This document shows, one piece after another, positions 1-10,938 of a stretch of DNA of 64,000 bases. Origin of the DNA: Chrysemys picta bellii (Eukaryota; Chordata; Testudines; Emydidae). Position numbers and translations under genes: made by a program. The stretch lies in NCBI RefSeq assembly GCF_011386835.1, contig NC_088794.1, positions 69,016,434 to 69,080,433 on the forward strand. The letters are read 5' to 3'. Under the pieces are notes generated by a model, which saw only the letters and a program-made list of their open reading frames with translations, searched no databases and was not told where the DNA came from. Within the stretch, counting starts at the first letter, position 1; every line of letters begins with the position of its first letter.

Positions 1-910
1 ACCCCTTGTGATTAATGTCCTCAGTGACTAGGTGGTCTGGTGCCAGAATTGGAATGTGCGTGCCATCTATCGCCCCTCCGCAGTTAGGGAAGCCCATTTG
101 TGCATGACATTGTAGATGGCTTTGCATGTTGCCCAGAGTCATGGTCTTTCGGAGCAGGATGTGATTAATGGCCCTGCACACTTCTGTCAACATGAGTCCA
201 ACGGTAGACTTTCCCACTCCGAACTGATTAGCAACCAATTAGTAGCAGTCTGGAGTAGCCAGCTTCCACAGTGCAATCACCATGTGCTTCTCCAAAGGCA
301 GGGCAGTTCTCATTCTTGTGTCCTTGCGCGGCAAGGCTGGGGCGAGCTCATCACACAGTTCCATGAATGTGACTTTCCTGATCCAAAAATTCTGCAGTCA
401 CTGCTCGTCATCCCAGATCTGCATTACGATGTGATCCCACCACTCAGTGCTTGTTTCCTGAGCCCAAAAGCAGCGTTCCACTGTGGTCAACACCTCCGTG
501 AATGCCACAAGCAATCTCGTGCCACAGCTACTGTATGTGGCATGATCAATGTCAAACTGCAAAGGCAAGAGGAGTGCAAGGAATAACTCCACTGCCAATC
601 GTGATGTGTTGGTCAGAACAAGCAGCATACTGGTCAACAGTGTGGGATCCATTCCTGCAGCCCGAAGGAGGCAGGACATGCAGTACACAAACCCTTGAAA
701 GATGGCATCAAATGCGGATGGAAGCACAGGGATTGCTGAGATACGAAGCAATGTGTCACGGGACATTGGGACAGGACCCAGGATGCCCCCCGACCCCCTC
801 CACCTTCCCACAACTCTTAGCAGCAGAAGGGGAAGAGATGCTCTGTGGGATAGCTGCCCAGAGTGCACCGCTTCCAATACCACTGCAAGTGCCCCAAGTG
901 TAGCAGGCAA
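1..910 (-). pseudogene. HARBI1-like DDE transposase, N-terminal two-thirds, broken
   Basis: This would encode the cut-and-paste nuclease of a PIF/Harbinger transposon (DDE_Tnp_4 type). Reading leftward, a long N-terminal stretch of hydrophobic and Ser/Leu-rich sequence leads to a block FWAQETSTEWWDHIVMQIWD, which matches the family 1 transposases (WARETSTDWWDRI..QVWDD). A TGA at 398-400 replaces the Trp codon of the DSQWL motif. The same frame then continues with recognisable similarity (FMELCDELAPAL, QFGVGKSTVG, FPNCGGAIDGTHIPI), so the lesion is a nonsense change. The first catalytic Asp (GGAIDGTH) is inside the window; the second Asp and the Glu lie beyond position 1. The expected start codon reads TTG at 908-910, so the ATG may also be lost. 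A dead copy; the family assignment is secure. Confidence 0.85.
843..855. promoter_or_regulatory. Conserved Harbinger subterminal 13-mer (family 2 right end)
   Basis: CTGTGGGATAGCT is identical to motifs at 13215-13227 and 42691-42703, and to inverted copies at 8596-8608 and 38155-38167. It lies about 135 bp inside the element terminus. A candidate transposase or Myb-like protein binding site; the function is inferred only from position and conservation. Confidence 0.5.
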
Positions 911-1083
911 CTAACAGCAGTTTCCCTTCAGTGCTCTCTGAGCGGTGCTGTAACTGCCGGCGCTGTAACTTTGCCAGCGTAGATATGCCCTTAGTGACTA
1001 ATTCCCAATGAGATTTATTCACGGAAGGTAAGTCTTTTTCTGCTGTCAGTATATATACACACACAGATTGTGGTTTTGCCAGC

Positions 1084-2287
1084 TGTGACAGGTTTGGGCC
1101 CTCTGGCGTGTCACCTGATGGTGCTGGGATTTAACTGAGTCCGCCTATTCTGCCAACCTGGGTGTCCTTTACCTGGCCTTGCTGGGTTAGGCTCACAAGC
1201 CTCTTCCAGCCAGGCATACAGGTAGAGCCACACCCAGCTGCACAGAGAGACAGATCTGCTTTGGAAAGATTCAGCCTTAGGGGCTTGCTCCAACATTCAG
1301 GTTTGTACCCTTTAAGGGAAATAGGCACCAAAAGGTTTTATGAAATTTGCCCCCTCCCTCAATGTGGAGGGAGATATGCACAACTTCTTGCCCCCCCCCC
1401 CCCCCACCGCCCACCACGCCAGTTAGAAATTACATAAACTGGGTTATATTATAATCAAGAAATAAGTTTATTAAATACAAACAGTGAATTTTAAGTGAAT
1501 ATAAAACAACAGACAGAACAAAATAGATTACTGAGCAAATAAAACAAAGTACACAAGCTAAGTTCAATATACTTTAACAGGTTACAAAATGTAATTTCTT
1601 ACTCTAAATGTTGTTTTAGGCAGGGTGCAAAGTTTCTGCGATTCAGAGTTCCTGTTATATTCTTTTCAGACTGGACCCCTGTCTCAGTCTGGACTCCCCT
1701 CGCCTTCCCTTCAGGTGGCTTTAGCAGTCTCTTTTTGGGCAGACAGGCCATGGAGAAGAGGAGTCACATTTGCCTTCCTCCCCACCATTAAATAAGATTT
1801 ACATAAGGTGGGAATCCTTTGTTTCCCAAACTTGACCCCGCCCCCCACCCTTCCCTTCCAAAAGGAAAGTTACAAGTAGTCCCAGGAAATATTTAGTATC
1901 AGGAGACAAGACCCATGTCTCTGCAGGGCTGTGGCAGCCATTGCTTGTAGGCTGTCTCCAGCGTCCACAGGAAGACTAAGCTCTTTCACAGTCCATTGTC
2001 TTTGCTAATGGCCCCTTAGCCCTGTCTGGCTTTTCCATTGTTGTACCTGAAGGGCTGGTTGGGGTTGACACATTTGAAAGTAACACATTTGAAATACAGA
2101 TACATAGGCATATTAACTAACTTCAGATACAGAAATGATACAGGCATACACATTGGATAATCACATTCAGTAAATCATAACCTTTCCACTGATATCTTAC
2201 ATGAGCCATCTTGCATAAAGTACATCTCAGTTATGTCATTCATATCATAAGCATATTTTCATAAGGAATATGGGATGGAACGTCACA
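1084..2287 (-). mobile_element. Solo LTR of an endogenous retrovirus/LTR retrotransposon, minus orientation
   Basis: The segment starts TGTGACAGG and ends ACGTCACA, giving TG...CA ends and a short terminal inverted repeat (TGTGAC/GTCACA). An AT-rich centre with TTTATT near 1467 supplies an AATAAA on the minus strand, so transcription is probably leftward. A run of 15 C at 1391-1405 and a pyrimidine-rich patch near 1840 are inside. I see no clear target duplication: the flanks are CAGC and CTAT. There is no coding domain, so this is a solo LTR or a recombined one. The centre resembles the LTR-like segment at 30669-31650. Confidence 0.65.
1391..1405. repeat. Poly-C run (15 C) inside the LTR
   Basis: An uninterrupted run of 15 C followed by an ACCGCCCACC-type pyrimidine-rich stretch. 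It lies within the LTR at 1084-2287 and may be length-variable or mis-assembled. Confidence 0.9.
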
Positions 2288-2660
2288 CTATACCCAATAG
2301 CTAAATTTATCGGAAAATTTTGTCACTTGTCCTGAGGGAAACTATTGGGGCTAGGGAGAAGAATTAAACAGAAAACAAAATCCTACAGCTCAGTTAAGGG
2401 TCTTTCTTAAATTTAACATACTCCTAGAGTCCCAATCCCAGACAAATATTTCTAAAGGTCTCTGGGAAGAAAAAGGTTTTGTTTAAAGAAAACATTAAAC
2501 CTTCATAGATGGAATAAATAGTTTCAGTACCATAAAGTGAAAAGGCCTTATACAAAGAGGGTCAAAGTTAGAATTCTGAGAGATGTAATTCACTTTGACA
2601 ATCCAAAGACTACAGTGCTCATCCTGCAAATAATCTTGGTCCTGATCCTGCAAACACTTA
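2288..2660. other. No feature recognised
   Basis: AT-rich sequence between the LTR and the MITE. No coding potential, no repeat ends and no RNA gene recognised. Confidence 0.5.
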
Positions 2661-2959
2661 GGGTATGTCTTCACTACTGGCCGGATCAGCGGGCAGCGAT
2701 CAATCCAGCGTGGATCAATTTATTGCGTCTTGTCTAGACACAAATCAATCCCAAGCACTCTCCCGTCGACTCCTGTACTCCATCTCGGCGAGAGGCTCAG
2801 GCAGAGTCAATGGGGGAGTGGCGGCAGTCAACTCACCGTAGTGAAGACACCATGGTAAGTAGATCTAAGTATGTCGACTTCAGCTATGTTATTCACGTAG
2901 CTGAAGTTGTGTAACTTAGATCAATTTCCTCCCCCCCCCGCCACAGTGTAGACCAGGCC
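2661..2959. mobile_element. Harbinger-type MITE, 299 bp, TTA target duplication
   Basis: The left end is GGGTATGTCTTCACTAC and the right end, read inward, is GGCCTGGTCTACACTG. These correspond to the two different ends of the autonomous-type Harbinger elements at 8379-13402 and 37938-42877. It is flanked by TTA at 2658-2660 and 2960-2962. The interior has no ORF but carries local inverted repeats (GTCGACTTCAGC..TATGTTATTC..GTAGCTGAAG). It is a deletion derivative or internally unrelated passenger that the family 1 proteins could mobilise. Confidence 0.85.
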
Positions 2960-3105
2960 TTAGACACATGCTTAAATTTAGGCACCATGAATAGTCCTGG
3001 GAGTGAATCACTTAACTTGTATGGGCTAGACCTGCCCTAACTGGTGAGCCTTTCTTATATTTTCTTATTGAGCCATGGACTAAAAGGCAACAGATGTAGC
3101 TTTTA

Positions 3106-3965
3106 CATCTAAGAACATAAGAATTTCCATTCCAGATCACACCACTGGGCCTATGCACTGCAGTCTCAGATCTCTGACAACGGGCCAGTACTTGTTGCTT
3201 CAGAGGAAGATGCAAGAATTCCCATAGTGGACAATTATTGTATAAACTACCCACAGGAGAAGTTATTGTCTAATGCCTATGAGTTAGAGTTTGGCTTATT
3301 CTCTGAAGGCTAGAGCTTTAGATCCTGTTTTTCTCTATTTTAAACTATTCTAAAGTAAGCCTGGATACTCTCATTCATATAAATGCATAATCATTTTGAT
3401 TCTTTCCAAGCCCTTGGCCTCAATGATATTTTGTTGGAATGAGTTCCTCATGTTGTTAATACACTGTATTAAAAGAATTACTCTTATCTGTTTTAAATTA
3501 CTTGCCTTTCAATTTCCTTTTGGTCTTTTTTGGGGCTGGGGAGGAATGTAAATAGGAACACTGAATTATCCACTCCGTCCTTTTTGTTATTTTATACACC
3601 TCAAATGTGTCATCTATTTATGTAATACAATTATAATATTTTCAGCATCATTTTCTAATTTATTCCTTATATTCATCACAATATTTGGATTGCCCTTTTG
3701 ACTGCTGTTGCAGACTGAAAATGTATGTTTGCTGACAACCAAGGCTTTTTCCTAAATCAGTCATAGTTAGTTTAGAACACAGCAACATATATGAGTAGTT
3801 CACATGATTCCTTCTGATAGATGTTCCTTGCATTTGTCAACATTACATTTTATGTTCCACCATGTGGCAATTCACCTGCTTTAAGTCGTTCTGGAATTCA
3901 TCAGTCTTCTCTATTCTTGACTAATAAATAATTTTCTATAATCTACCAATTTTGCAAATTATTTT
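3106..3965 (-). mobile_element. CR1 LINE fragment, antisense, degraded
   Basis: Begins AAGAACATAAGAATTTCCAT, the usual antisense start of a CR1-derived fragment in sauropsids. It continues through degenerate similarity to antisense CR1 (GAGTTCCTCATGTTGTTAAT; the TCTTCTCTATTCTTGACTAA and ATCTACCAATTTTGCAAATT patches near the right end). No open reading frame survives. Edges are approximate, and there is an internal gap of doubtful similarity around 3250-3400. Confidence 0.6.
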
Positions 3966-4007
3966 ATTTGTATCTGAAGGGTATGCTTGTGTTCATTTTG
4001 GATAAAA

Positions 4008-4383
4008 TGTGGTTTGCAGGGTGCTTGTGCATAAAGAAGCATGCTGTGGCTCACCACCCTAGGAACATTCTAGAGAAGGCCAGGGGGAGAGGGGGTGAGC
4101 TCAACATGTGGAGTGGAGAAGTATAAGCATGTGATGAACAAATCCATATATGGAAAGGTTAAATATGATTGGTTAAAGGTTTGGGATATGAAACTTGTTA
4201 TGTAAGTGCCATGTGCTATAAAAATAGCAATGGGAGGGGCTCCTTGCTGGAGGGACTCTGCCTGATTTTTGTACCAGGGCTCTCCCTTGGTGCATATTGA
4301 ATAAAGCCTTGTTGAATCGAATCGAATCGCATTGAATTGAAGTCCCTTGATTCTGCCCAGCATCTGACTCATTGGGAACCACA
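4008..4383 (+). mobile_element. Short solo LTR, 376 bp, plus orientation
   Basis: Ends are TGTGGTT...AACCACA, a 7-bp terminal inverted repeat starting TG and finishing CA. A TATA-like TATAAAAA at 4217-4224 is followed by an AATAAA at 4300-4305, so promoter and poly(A) signal are in plausible LTR order. A short GAATC-type tandem (4315-4340) follows the poly(A) signal. The flanks are A-rich (TAAAA / AAATC), so the target duplication is ambiguous. No internal coding region is attached. Confidence 0.6.
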
Positions 4384-6844
4384 AAATCCCAGCATATCAA
4401 ACACTGTTGGTCCTAGGACAGAACCTTGGCTGATCCAACTTTTAACCTTTTGCCATACTGTAACTGACCAATTATCCTTAATTTATTTTCTCTCTTGGCT
4501 AATTTCTGATCTAGAGAGTCCAGATAAAGAATATCTTCTGCCTTATCCATTTTTGTAAACATGGTTAAATACTGCTATGACTGAGAAGCACACAGCACAG
4601 CTTAGGTGTGTGTGCAAAAGATGGCCTTTATGCTCTTCTGATCCTGAGGTGGAGTCAGCTGTGTCCTGCTGCCTTAGCATAATTTAGAGCAGCCAGAGTG
4701 CTACTCTAATTTACACACCTGTCAATTATCCCAAGAACAATCAGGGATCAACTGGGCAGAGGGGTATCCTAGCCATACCCCATACAACAATAGCATGGAA
4801 TGTGGTGTGTGGGGGGGTAAGTGGTATAGGAGTCCGCAATATCAGAGGGCTCACTACATTGAGTGAGCCTCCTGGGACTAGTTACACCAGTTCTATGCCC
4901 AAAATCTACAGCCACAGGGTTGAATGAAGTGGCCACACCACAGGATCTGGGTCATCAATCTCCCCAAAACAGGAAACTGGACCATCTCAAATACCTAACA
5001 CTGGCTACCACTCAAAAAGGTAATACCCACAAATCTTAACATGTATTAGGATCCATTTTTTTCAATGTACTCTTATAAAAATCTTTGTAAGTGGCTAAAC
5101 ATCCCCAAACTTTGAGATGTTGGAATATCTGGACCTGGCTGATTTCTTGTTTATCATCAGTCACAGCACAACTGATCAGTTTCATGGAATTCTTGTTTAC
5201 ACCAACAAAATCTGACCTGATACATCAGCAACTGAGTGATAAATTACAAGTAATGCTATATCCATGGATGCTTTAATTTCATGAGGTAACTCTTGCCATT
5301 TCAAAAATTTAAATCATGGCTCCTGAGTAGAGAAATAACTCTTCCATCAAAGAACAGCAGAATTGATTCATTCTTGTTTCTAGACTAATGTGGGTTTCTG
5401 TAACCAGTCCATGCATTTTAAATATGCAAATTGGTTTTAAGGCAATATTAAAAAAAAGCGTGAAAAAGTTTTTAAAAAATGATTATAGCAATCAGCACAT
5501 CCTTTCCAATTAATATATTAAGATTAAAAAACCATAAAACAGGTTGGAGTTAAGCTGATGCATACATCTGAAGAATTTTATATTTGATCTGTGAGCCAGC
5601 TGAGACCTTATTTTATTAATAATATTCTCCTTTTATTAGACAATGCCTTGTCTACTGAAAGTTCCAATGAAAGTCATTGCTTGTTTATTTCTAACAGGTT
5701 CATATGTTCCATGCTAGCTTTGTATATATAATTAAACAAATTACACATTGTATTAAATATAAATGTGTAGCTATTCATTTTTCAAGCTGAGATTGGCACA
5801 ATGTGGAGAAAGCACTGTAAACACAAAGTAGTCAAATAATAAATTAAAATTATTTTGGATAGGTCATACTTATTCTTAAGAGTCTTGCTGTACAGATAAT
5901 GCTGGGAAATCTTTGTGATGGACCTGCCAGAAGGCAGGGGGAAAACAAAAACCAAGAACTCCACCACCTTCCTGGTCTCTAGTTGGCTAGAAACCCAGCT
6001 AAACATCCTAGCTTCATATGCATGTGAAAAGACTCTAATGAGAATGAGGAGAAGTGGATAGCAGTGATTCATATCCTATAGAAAAAGTTCATATTCAGCT
6101 TCAGAAAATGGCTTAAACAGAAAAACACACTCAAATATTTCACACCAGATTTTCCAGTCTGTTACATCAGTGTAACTCCATTGATTTCAGCGGAGATAGC
6201 CAGGTGTAAAACTCTTTACAGAGTGGAGAATGCTGTTTTATATATAGGGTAGGATTGTTAAGGGAGACTAACTAGAATTAGGTGCTCAAATCCCATTGAT
6301 ATTCAATGAGATTTGGGCACCTAACTCTCTTAAGTGCCTTTGGAAATACCTTCCTACAATAAAATTGCTAATGAAGGTAGCAAAATTTTCCCCTTACTAA
6401 CATTTCAATAAGCCTACTGTTTAATGAACAGTGATATCTAGGGGAAAAGATAAAATGAAAATGAATACTTAAAGTTAGGATCCTAAATAGAGCTATGCTA
6501 ACAACTGACTTTTTGGGTCACTAGATGAACCAAAAAAATGTTTCAGGTTTAATGAGTGTTTTATTTTAGACTGAATGAAACATTTTGTATCATTTCCCTC
6601 CTCCCCCAAACACACACACACTTTTATAAAATTGAAGTAAAATTCATAAGTCTTTTCAAATCAAAAAGATTCTTTTAAAAAATGTGGAAGTGAAACATTT
6701 TAATGTTTCAGAATTTTACTGTTTTTATTGTTCCATCTAAATTTGGTGATTTTTTCACAAATTCTAAGAGTCTCAGTTAACTCAAATCTGTATTTTTTGA
6801 CGGAGTGCTTTTGAAAATCCCATTCTTAGGTACCTAGGTCTATT
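4384..6844. other. Intergenic stretch, no gene recognised
   Basis: AT-rich sequence with no convincing ORF. A hairpin lies at 6278-6324. A degraded repeat with a TGTAACTCCATTGATTTCAG core lies at 6170-6195; similar cores recur elsewhere in the window (53475, 20070). An A-rich patch is near 5450 and a CA-rich patch near 6610. Confidence 0.5.
6278..6324. repeat. 47-bp hairpin (GGTGC..GCACC) of a dispersed repeat
   Basis: Arms TTAGGTGCTCAAATCCCATT and its complement pair over 20 of 22 positions around a 3-base loop. Related AGTTAGGCACC/TAGGTGCCTAAAT segments occur near 18345 and 43335, so this is probably the core of an old foldback repeat family rather than an RNA gene. Confidence 0.5.
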
Positions 6845-8134
6845 TGTAAGCGGGGGAATGGTCCCGCTATTGTGGGGAACTTTTCTGGCTTCTGCACAAC
6901 CCCGGTGACGTGGGCTAGCGAAAGGATCTGAGTCCTCGCTCCTACTTCCTTTACCCAGAGGCCTCCCTGCCCTTGAGGACTCCCCTTCCACTCTCCTGTC
7001 TGGCAGAATCCTCATAAACCCCGACAAGGCTGGGCCCAGGATTCCTGGGGGGCTCGACCCCCAACCCTGCTGTGGTCACCCAGGACAGGGGCTAGGGTGT
7101 CCCCACTCCGGGGTACTCTCTCTGCACTGGGCACCTCCCTGACCCACTGATCATTTCATACAATTTAAAGCAAATACAAGTTGTTTAACAATTAATTTAA
7201 AAAAAAAAAAAAGAATAAGGAAAAATGGGAAAGGTTAAAGGAAAACACATCACCCCGCTCTGTGGCAGGGAACATCACAACCAGTGTCTCTGGAACGTCA
7301 GGGCAGTTCACAGTCTGTTCCTTGTAGGTCCCAGGCCTCCTTCTCAGGCCCTGGCTGTGCTGCAGAGACGCTGCGGGTTGGACACTTGCTCTGGCGGTGG
7401 CCACACGCTCTCAGGCTCTAGGTGGCAGGACCCTTCTTCCCAGCGTCACCCCCGCCCTGACAGGGTTACGATCCCCCTCCAAGTCTGGCCTGCAGAGTCT
7501 CTTGGCTGAGGCGTCTCCCTGTGCTGGGCCCACTGCCCAGGGTTCCCCTCACTCTCCCCAGCTGCGCACCACCCCCAGCTCCGGACTGCTTCAGCCCCAG
7601 CTCCACACTGCCTCAGCACGGCTGCTGCTGCTGCTCTGCCTTCAGCTCCCAGGGCTGCTTCTCTGGCCTCTCTGGTTGCTACAGCTCTGCTCCCAGGACA
7701 GATCTGCTCTGCAGGCTGCTTCTGTGACTCTGCTCCCAGATCTGACCTGCTTCCTGGCTGCTTCTCTGGCCCCTCTGGCTCTGGTTGCTGCAGCTCTCCT
7801 CCCAGGACAGCTCTGCTCTCTCTGGGGCTGCAGCTCTGCTTCCAGCAACTCAGCTTGGGCCCCTGCTCTCTCCTTAGCTCGGCCTCACTCTGTCTGACCC
7901 AGGCAATTCCAGTTCACATGGAGGACGGGACCCCCCTGGCCTCCTGACTCTCTGATTAGCCTGCCTGCCCTGTCAATCAGGCTGATCTGGAGCATTGGCC
8001 TCTCCCCATTGTTCCTGGGGACTGTCAGTCTCAGGCTCCTGATTTGCCATTGGCCCTTCCCCTTTTAGTGCTGGGAACTAGCCAACCAAAACACCCCCAC
8101 TGAATGTTAGTAAGGGGGCAACAGTCCCCTTACA
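6845..8134 (-). mobile_element. Solo LTR, 1290 bp, with TATT target duplication
   Basis: Begins TGTAAGCGGGGGAATGG and ends CAGTCCCCTTACA, so the outer bases are TG...CA with a TGTAAG/CTTACA terminal inverted repeat. Flanks are TATT at 6841-6844 and TATT at 8135-8138, a matching 4-bp target duplication. The interior is strikingly C- and CT-rich (7270-7900), giving spurious open frames with no domain. Orientation is inferred as minus because that reading starts with a U3-like CAAT-containing segment and ends in a GC-rich portion. Solo LTR of a retroviral or Gypsy-like element. Confidence 0.75.
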
Positions 8135-8378
8135 TATTACAATTAATGAAAAGTGTTCCTGAATCCCCTAGGTACTTTGAAAAAAATCTCAATACAAGAA
8201 CCTAGTCCTAGGCATTCCATTTTGAAAATCTTGGCCTGAGTTCTTGCAAGAAACTGTCCTGGAAAATACCATTTTCTATATATTCATAAAAGAGGCACAG
8301 CACAGCTAATGGCAGTCCAAATTTCTTCATACTATTCCTCCTGTTTCTCTCAACTTTGTTGCTACCCTTTCAAACTAA
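8135..8378. other. Short unique spacer with TAA target site at its end
   Basis: About 240 bp of AT-rich sequence between the LTR and Harbinger copy A. It ends in TAA (8376-8378), the Harbinger target duplication. Confidence 0.6.
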
Positions 8379-8435
8379 GGCCTGGTCTACACTACGAGTT
8401 TAGGTCGACTTTAGCAGCATTAAATCGAATTAAGC
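8379..8435 (+). repeat. Left terminal inverted repeat of Harbinger copy A
   Basis: GGCCTGGTCTACACTACGAG followed by TTTAGGTCGACTTTAGC. The CTACACTACGA core matches the right end in inverted orientation (13372-13402). Confidence 0.9.
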
Positions 8436-8595
8436 CTGGACACGTTCACACGACGAAGCCCTTTCTTTCGACTTAAAGGGCCCTTTAAACCGGTTTCTTT
8501 ACTCCACCTCCGACGAGGGGATTAGCGATAAAATCGGCCTTAGCGGGTCAGAATTGGGGTAGTGCGGACAGAATTCGATGTTATTGGCCTCCGGG

Positions 8596-8608
8596 AGCTA
8601 TCCCACAG
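8596..8608. promoter_or_regulatory. Subterminal 13-mer, left end of copy A (inverted)
   Basis: AGCTATCCCACAG, the exact complement of the 13-mer at 13215-13227 near the other end. It sits 217 bp inside the terminus. Confidence 0.5.
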
Positions 8609-8763
8609 TGCTTCATTGTGACCGCTCTGGACAGCACTCTCAACTCAGATGCACTGACCAGGTAGACAGGAAAAGCCCCGCGAACGTTTGAATTTCATTT
8701 CCTGTTTGCCCAGCGTGGAGAGCACAGGTGACCACGCAGAGCTCATCAGCACAGGTAACCGTG

Positions 8764-10691
8764 ATGGAGTCCCAGGATCGCAAAAGAGCTCCAGCCTGGA
8801 CCGAACGGGAGGTACGGGATCTGCTCGCCATATGGGGAGAAGAATCAGTGCTAGCTGAACTCCGTAGCAGTAAAAGAAATGGCAAAATATTAGAAAAGGT
8901 CTCCAAGGCCATGAAGGACAGAGGCCATAACAGGGATGCACAGCAGTGCCATGTGAAAATTAAGGAGCTACGGCAAGCCTACCACAAAGCCAGAGAAGCA
9001 AACGGAAGGTCCTGGGCAGAGCCGCAAACTTGCCGCTTCTACGCGGAGCTGCATGCCATTCTAGGGGGTGCAGCCACCACTACCCCAACCGTGTGCTATG
9101 ACTCCCTCACTGGAGAAACACACAGGGAAGAGGATTCGGGGTACGAGGAAGATGAGGATGGAGGTAATGTAGATAGCTCACAGCAGCAAGGAAGCGGAGA
9201 AACCGGTTTCCCCAACAGCCAAGATATGTTTGTCACCCTGGACCTGGAACCAGTAACCCCCGAACTCACCCAAGACCCTGAGGGCACACAGGGGACCTCT
9301 GGTGAGTGTACCTTTGTAAATATTACACATGGTTTAAAAGCAAGCGTGTTTAATGATTAATTTGCCCTGGCAATCGCAGCCAGTACAGCTACTAGAAAAG
9401 TCTGTTAACGTGTATGGGGATGGAGCGGAAATCCTCCAGGGACATCTCCAGAAAGCTGTACTCCCAAAGCCTTTGCAAAAGGTTTCTAGGGAGGGCTGCC
9501 TTATCCCGTCCACCATGGTAGGACACTTTACCATGCCAGGCCAGTAGCACTTAGTCTGGAATCATTGCATAACAAAGCATTGTAGCGTACGGTTCCGGTG
9601 TTTGCTGGCATGCAGACAACATCCATTCCTTATCTCGCTTTGTTATCCTCAGGAGAGTGATATCATTCACGGTCACCTGGTTGAAATGGGGCGATTTTAT
9701 TAAGGGGACATTCAGAGGTGCCCGTTCCTGCTCTGCTGAACAGAAATGTTCCCCGCTGTTAGCCACACGGTGTGGGGAGGGGTGAAGTGATCATCCCAGA
9801 GAATTGGGTGTGGGGGAGTAGGGGGGTTAGTTGGGTTTGTGCTGCATGTTAACCCGGAAACCGCAGCCCCTCCTCTTACATTGCAAACCCATTTTAAATG
9901 GCCAACCCAATTCATGCTTGATATGGGAAATGAGGGCGCTGCTGTTTGAAACCATTCCTACATGTTAAGAAGGTTTAAAAAAGCCAAAAAAGACTGTGGC
10001 TTACCATGGCTGCTTGCAAGCCAAAATCTGTTGCCTGGCACTGCGTGAGTGATCTCTCACACGAAACCGGCAGGCCCTCACTATAAGAGGAAAAATGCGA
10101 CCTTGTAACGAAAGCACATGTGCTGTGTAATGTGAACAGCAAAATTTAACGTGAAAGAGTGTACCCATTGTTCTCTAAAATGTGTCTTTTTTAAACTACC
10201 TCTCCCTTCTCCTCCACCAGCTGCAAATGTTTCTCCTTCACAGAGGCTAGTGAAGATAGAAAGAGAAAACGGAGGACGCGGGACGATATGTTCACAGAGC
10301 TCCAGATGTCCTCCCATGCTGAAAGAGCACAGCAGAATGCGTGGAGGCAGTCAATGTCAGACTTCAGAAAGGCACAATATGCATGAGAGGAGAGGTGGCG
10401 GGCTGAATCGCGGGATGAACAGAGCAAGTTGCGGGCTGAAGAGGATAGGTGGCGTCGGCTTGCAGACAGAAGGTAAGAGTCGATGCTCCGGCTGCTGGTT
10501 GAGCTGCAGGAAAGGCAGCAGGAGCAGAGACCGCCGCTACAGCCCCTGTGTAACCAACAGCCCTCCTCCCCAACTTCCATAGCCTCCTCATCCAGATGCC
10601 CAAGAACACGGTGGGGGGCCTCCGGCCACCCAGTCACTCCACCCCAGATGATTGCCCGAGCATCAGAAGGCTGGCCTTCAATAAGAGTTAA
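8764..10691 (+). pseudogene. Myb/SANT-like DNA-binding protein of Harbinger (copy A), two exons, broken
   Basis: Encodes the DNA-binding partner used by Harbinger transposases. The ATG chosen (8764) gives MESQDRKRAPAWTEREVRD, the start of a trihelix-like Myb/SANT domain: Trp in APAWTEREV, FYAEL near its end, about residues 10-95. An acidic segment follows (EEDSGYEEDEDGG). Exon 1 ends at 9301 before GTGAGT. A pyrimidine-rich tract and CCACCAG lead to exon 2 at 10221, and the reading phase joins correctly. Exon 2 would encode a Lys/Arg-rich, then Glu/Gln-rich coiled-coil-like tail (QERQQEQRPPLQPLC) ending in TAA at 10689-10691. In this copy a 1-bp deletion near 10255 and a CGA-to-TGA stop near 10383 break exon 2, while exon 1 is open. 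Unspliced read-through stops at 9358-9360. AATAAA follows at 10784. Confidence 0.85.
9302..10220 (+). other. Intron of the copy A Myb/SANT-like gene
   Basis: GTGAGT donor and TTCTCCTCCACCAG acceptor. The same boundaries occur in copy B (38867-39776), where exon phase is also kept. Splicing is inferred from these signals and the two-copy comparison. Confidence 0.7.
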
Positions 10692-10783
10692 AGTTTTAAA
10701 CTGCAGTGTGTCCTTTTCCTTCCCTCCTCCCACACCCATCCCGGGCTACCTTTGCAATTATCCCCCTAGTTGTGTGATGAATT

Positions 10784-10789
10784 AATAAA
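10784..10789 (+). terminator. Poly(A) signal of the Myb-like gene (copy A)
   Basis: AATAAA about 93 bp after the inferred stop codon. The opposing transposase gene has its own AATAAA (TTTATT on this strand) at 10818-10823, so the two convergent transcripts would end within a few dozen bases of each other. Confidence 0.6.
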
Positions 10790-10817
10790 GAATGCATGAA
10801 TGCGAAGTAACAATGAC

Positions 10818-10823
10818 TTTATT
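10818..10823 (-). terminator. Poly(A) signal of the transposase gene (copy A)
   Basis: TTTATT on the plus strand reads AATAAA on the minus strand, about 116 bp downstream of the transposase stop codon at 10939. In copy B the matching site reads ACTATTG and is lost. Confidence 0.6.
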
Positions 10824-10938
10824 GCCTCTGCCAGCAGTGCTCGAAGTGGGGAGGGGGGTGGGGTGGTTGGTTTATAGGGAAGTAGAGTGAACCGGGTGGG
10901 GGGAGGTGGAGGGTTCATCAAGGAGAAACAAACAAGTT

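Larger units (their letters stand above)
1..990 (-). mobile_element. PIF/Harbinger element, family 2, right end (truncated by window edge)
   Basis: The element runs off the left side of the window. Its other end is at 990: the last bases are CGTAGATATGCCC, followed by TTA at 991-993, a typical Harbinger 3-bp target site. Read inward on the minus strand the terminus is GGGCATATCTACGCTGGC, a diverged form of the family 1 terminus GGGTATGTCTACACTACG. The interior encodes a HARBI1-like transposase on the minus strand. The subterminal 13-mer CTGTGGGATAGCT at 843-855 also occurs near the ends of the two family 1 elements in this window. Confidence 0.8.

Noticed and set aside
1084..2287. Full provirus
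   Set aside because: No internal gag-pol sequence and no second LTR copy nearby in the same orientation.
4315..4340. GAATC repeats as a satellite
   Set aside because: Only about four units, inside an LTR after its poly(A) signal.
7225..7897. Overlapping open frames of up to 166 codons in the CT-rich region
   Set aside because: They lie inside the LTR at 6845-8134, are low-complexity Leu/Ser/Pro translations of a CT-rich tract, and have no domain.
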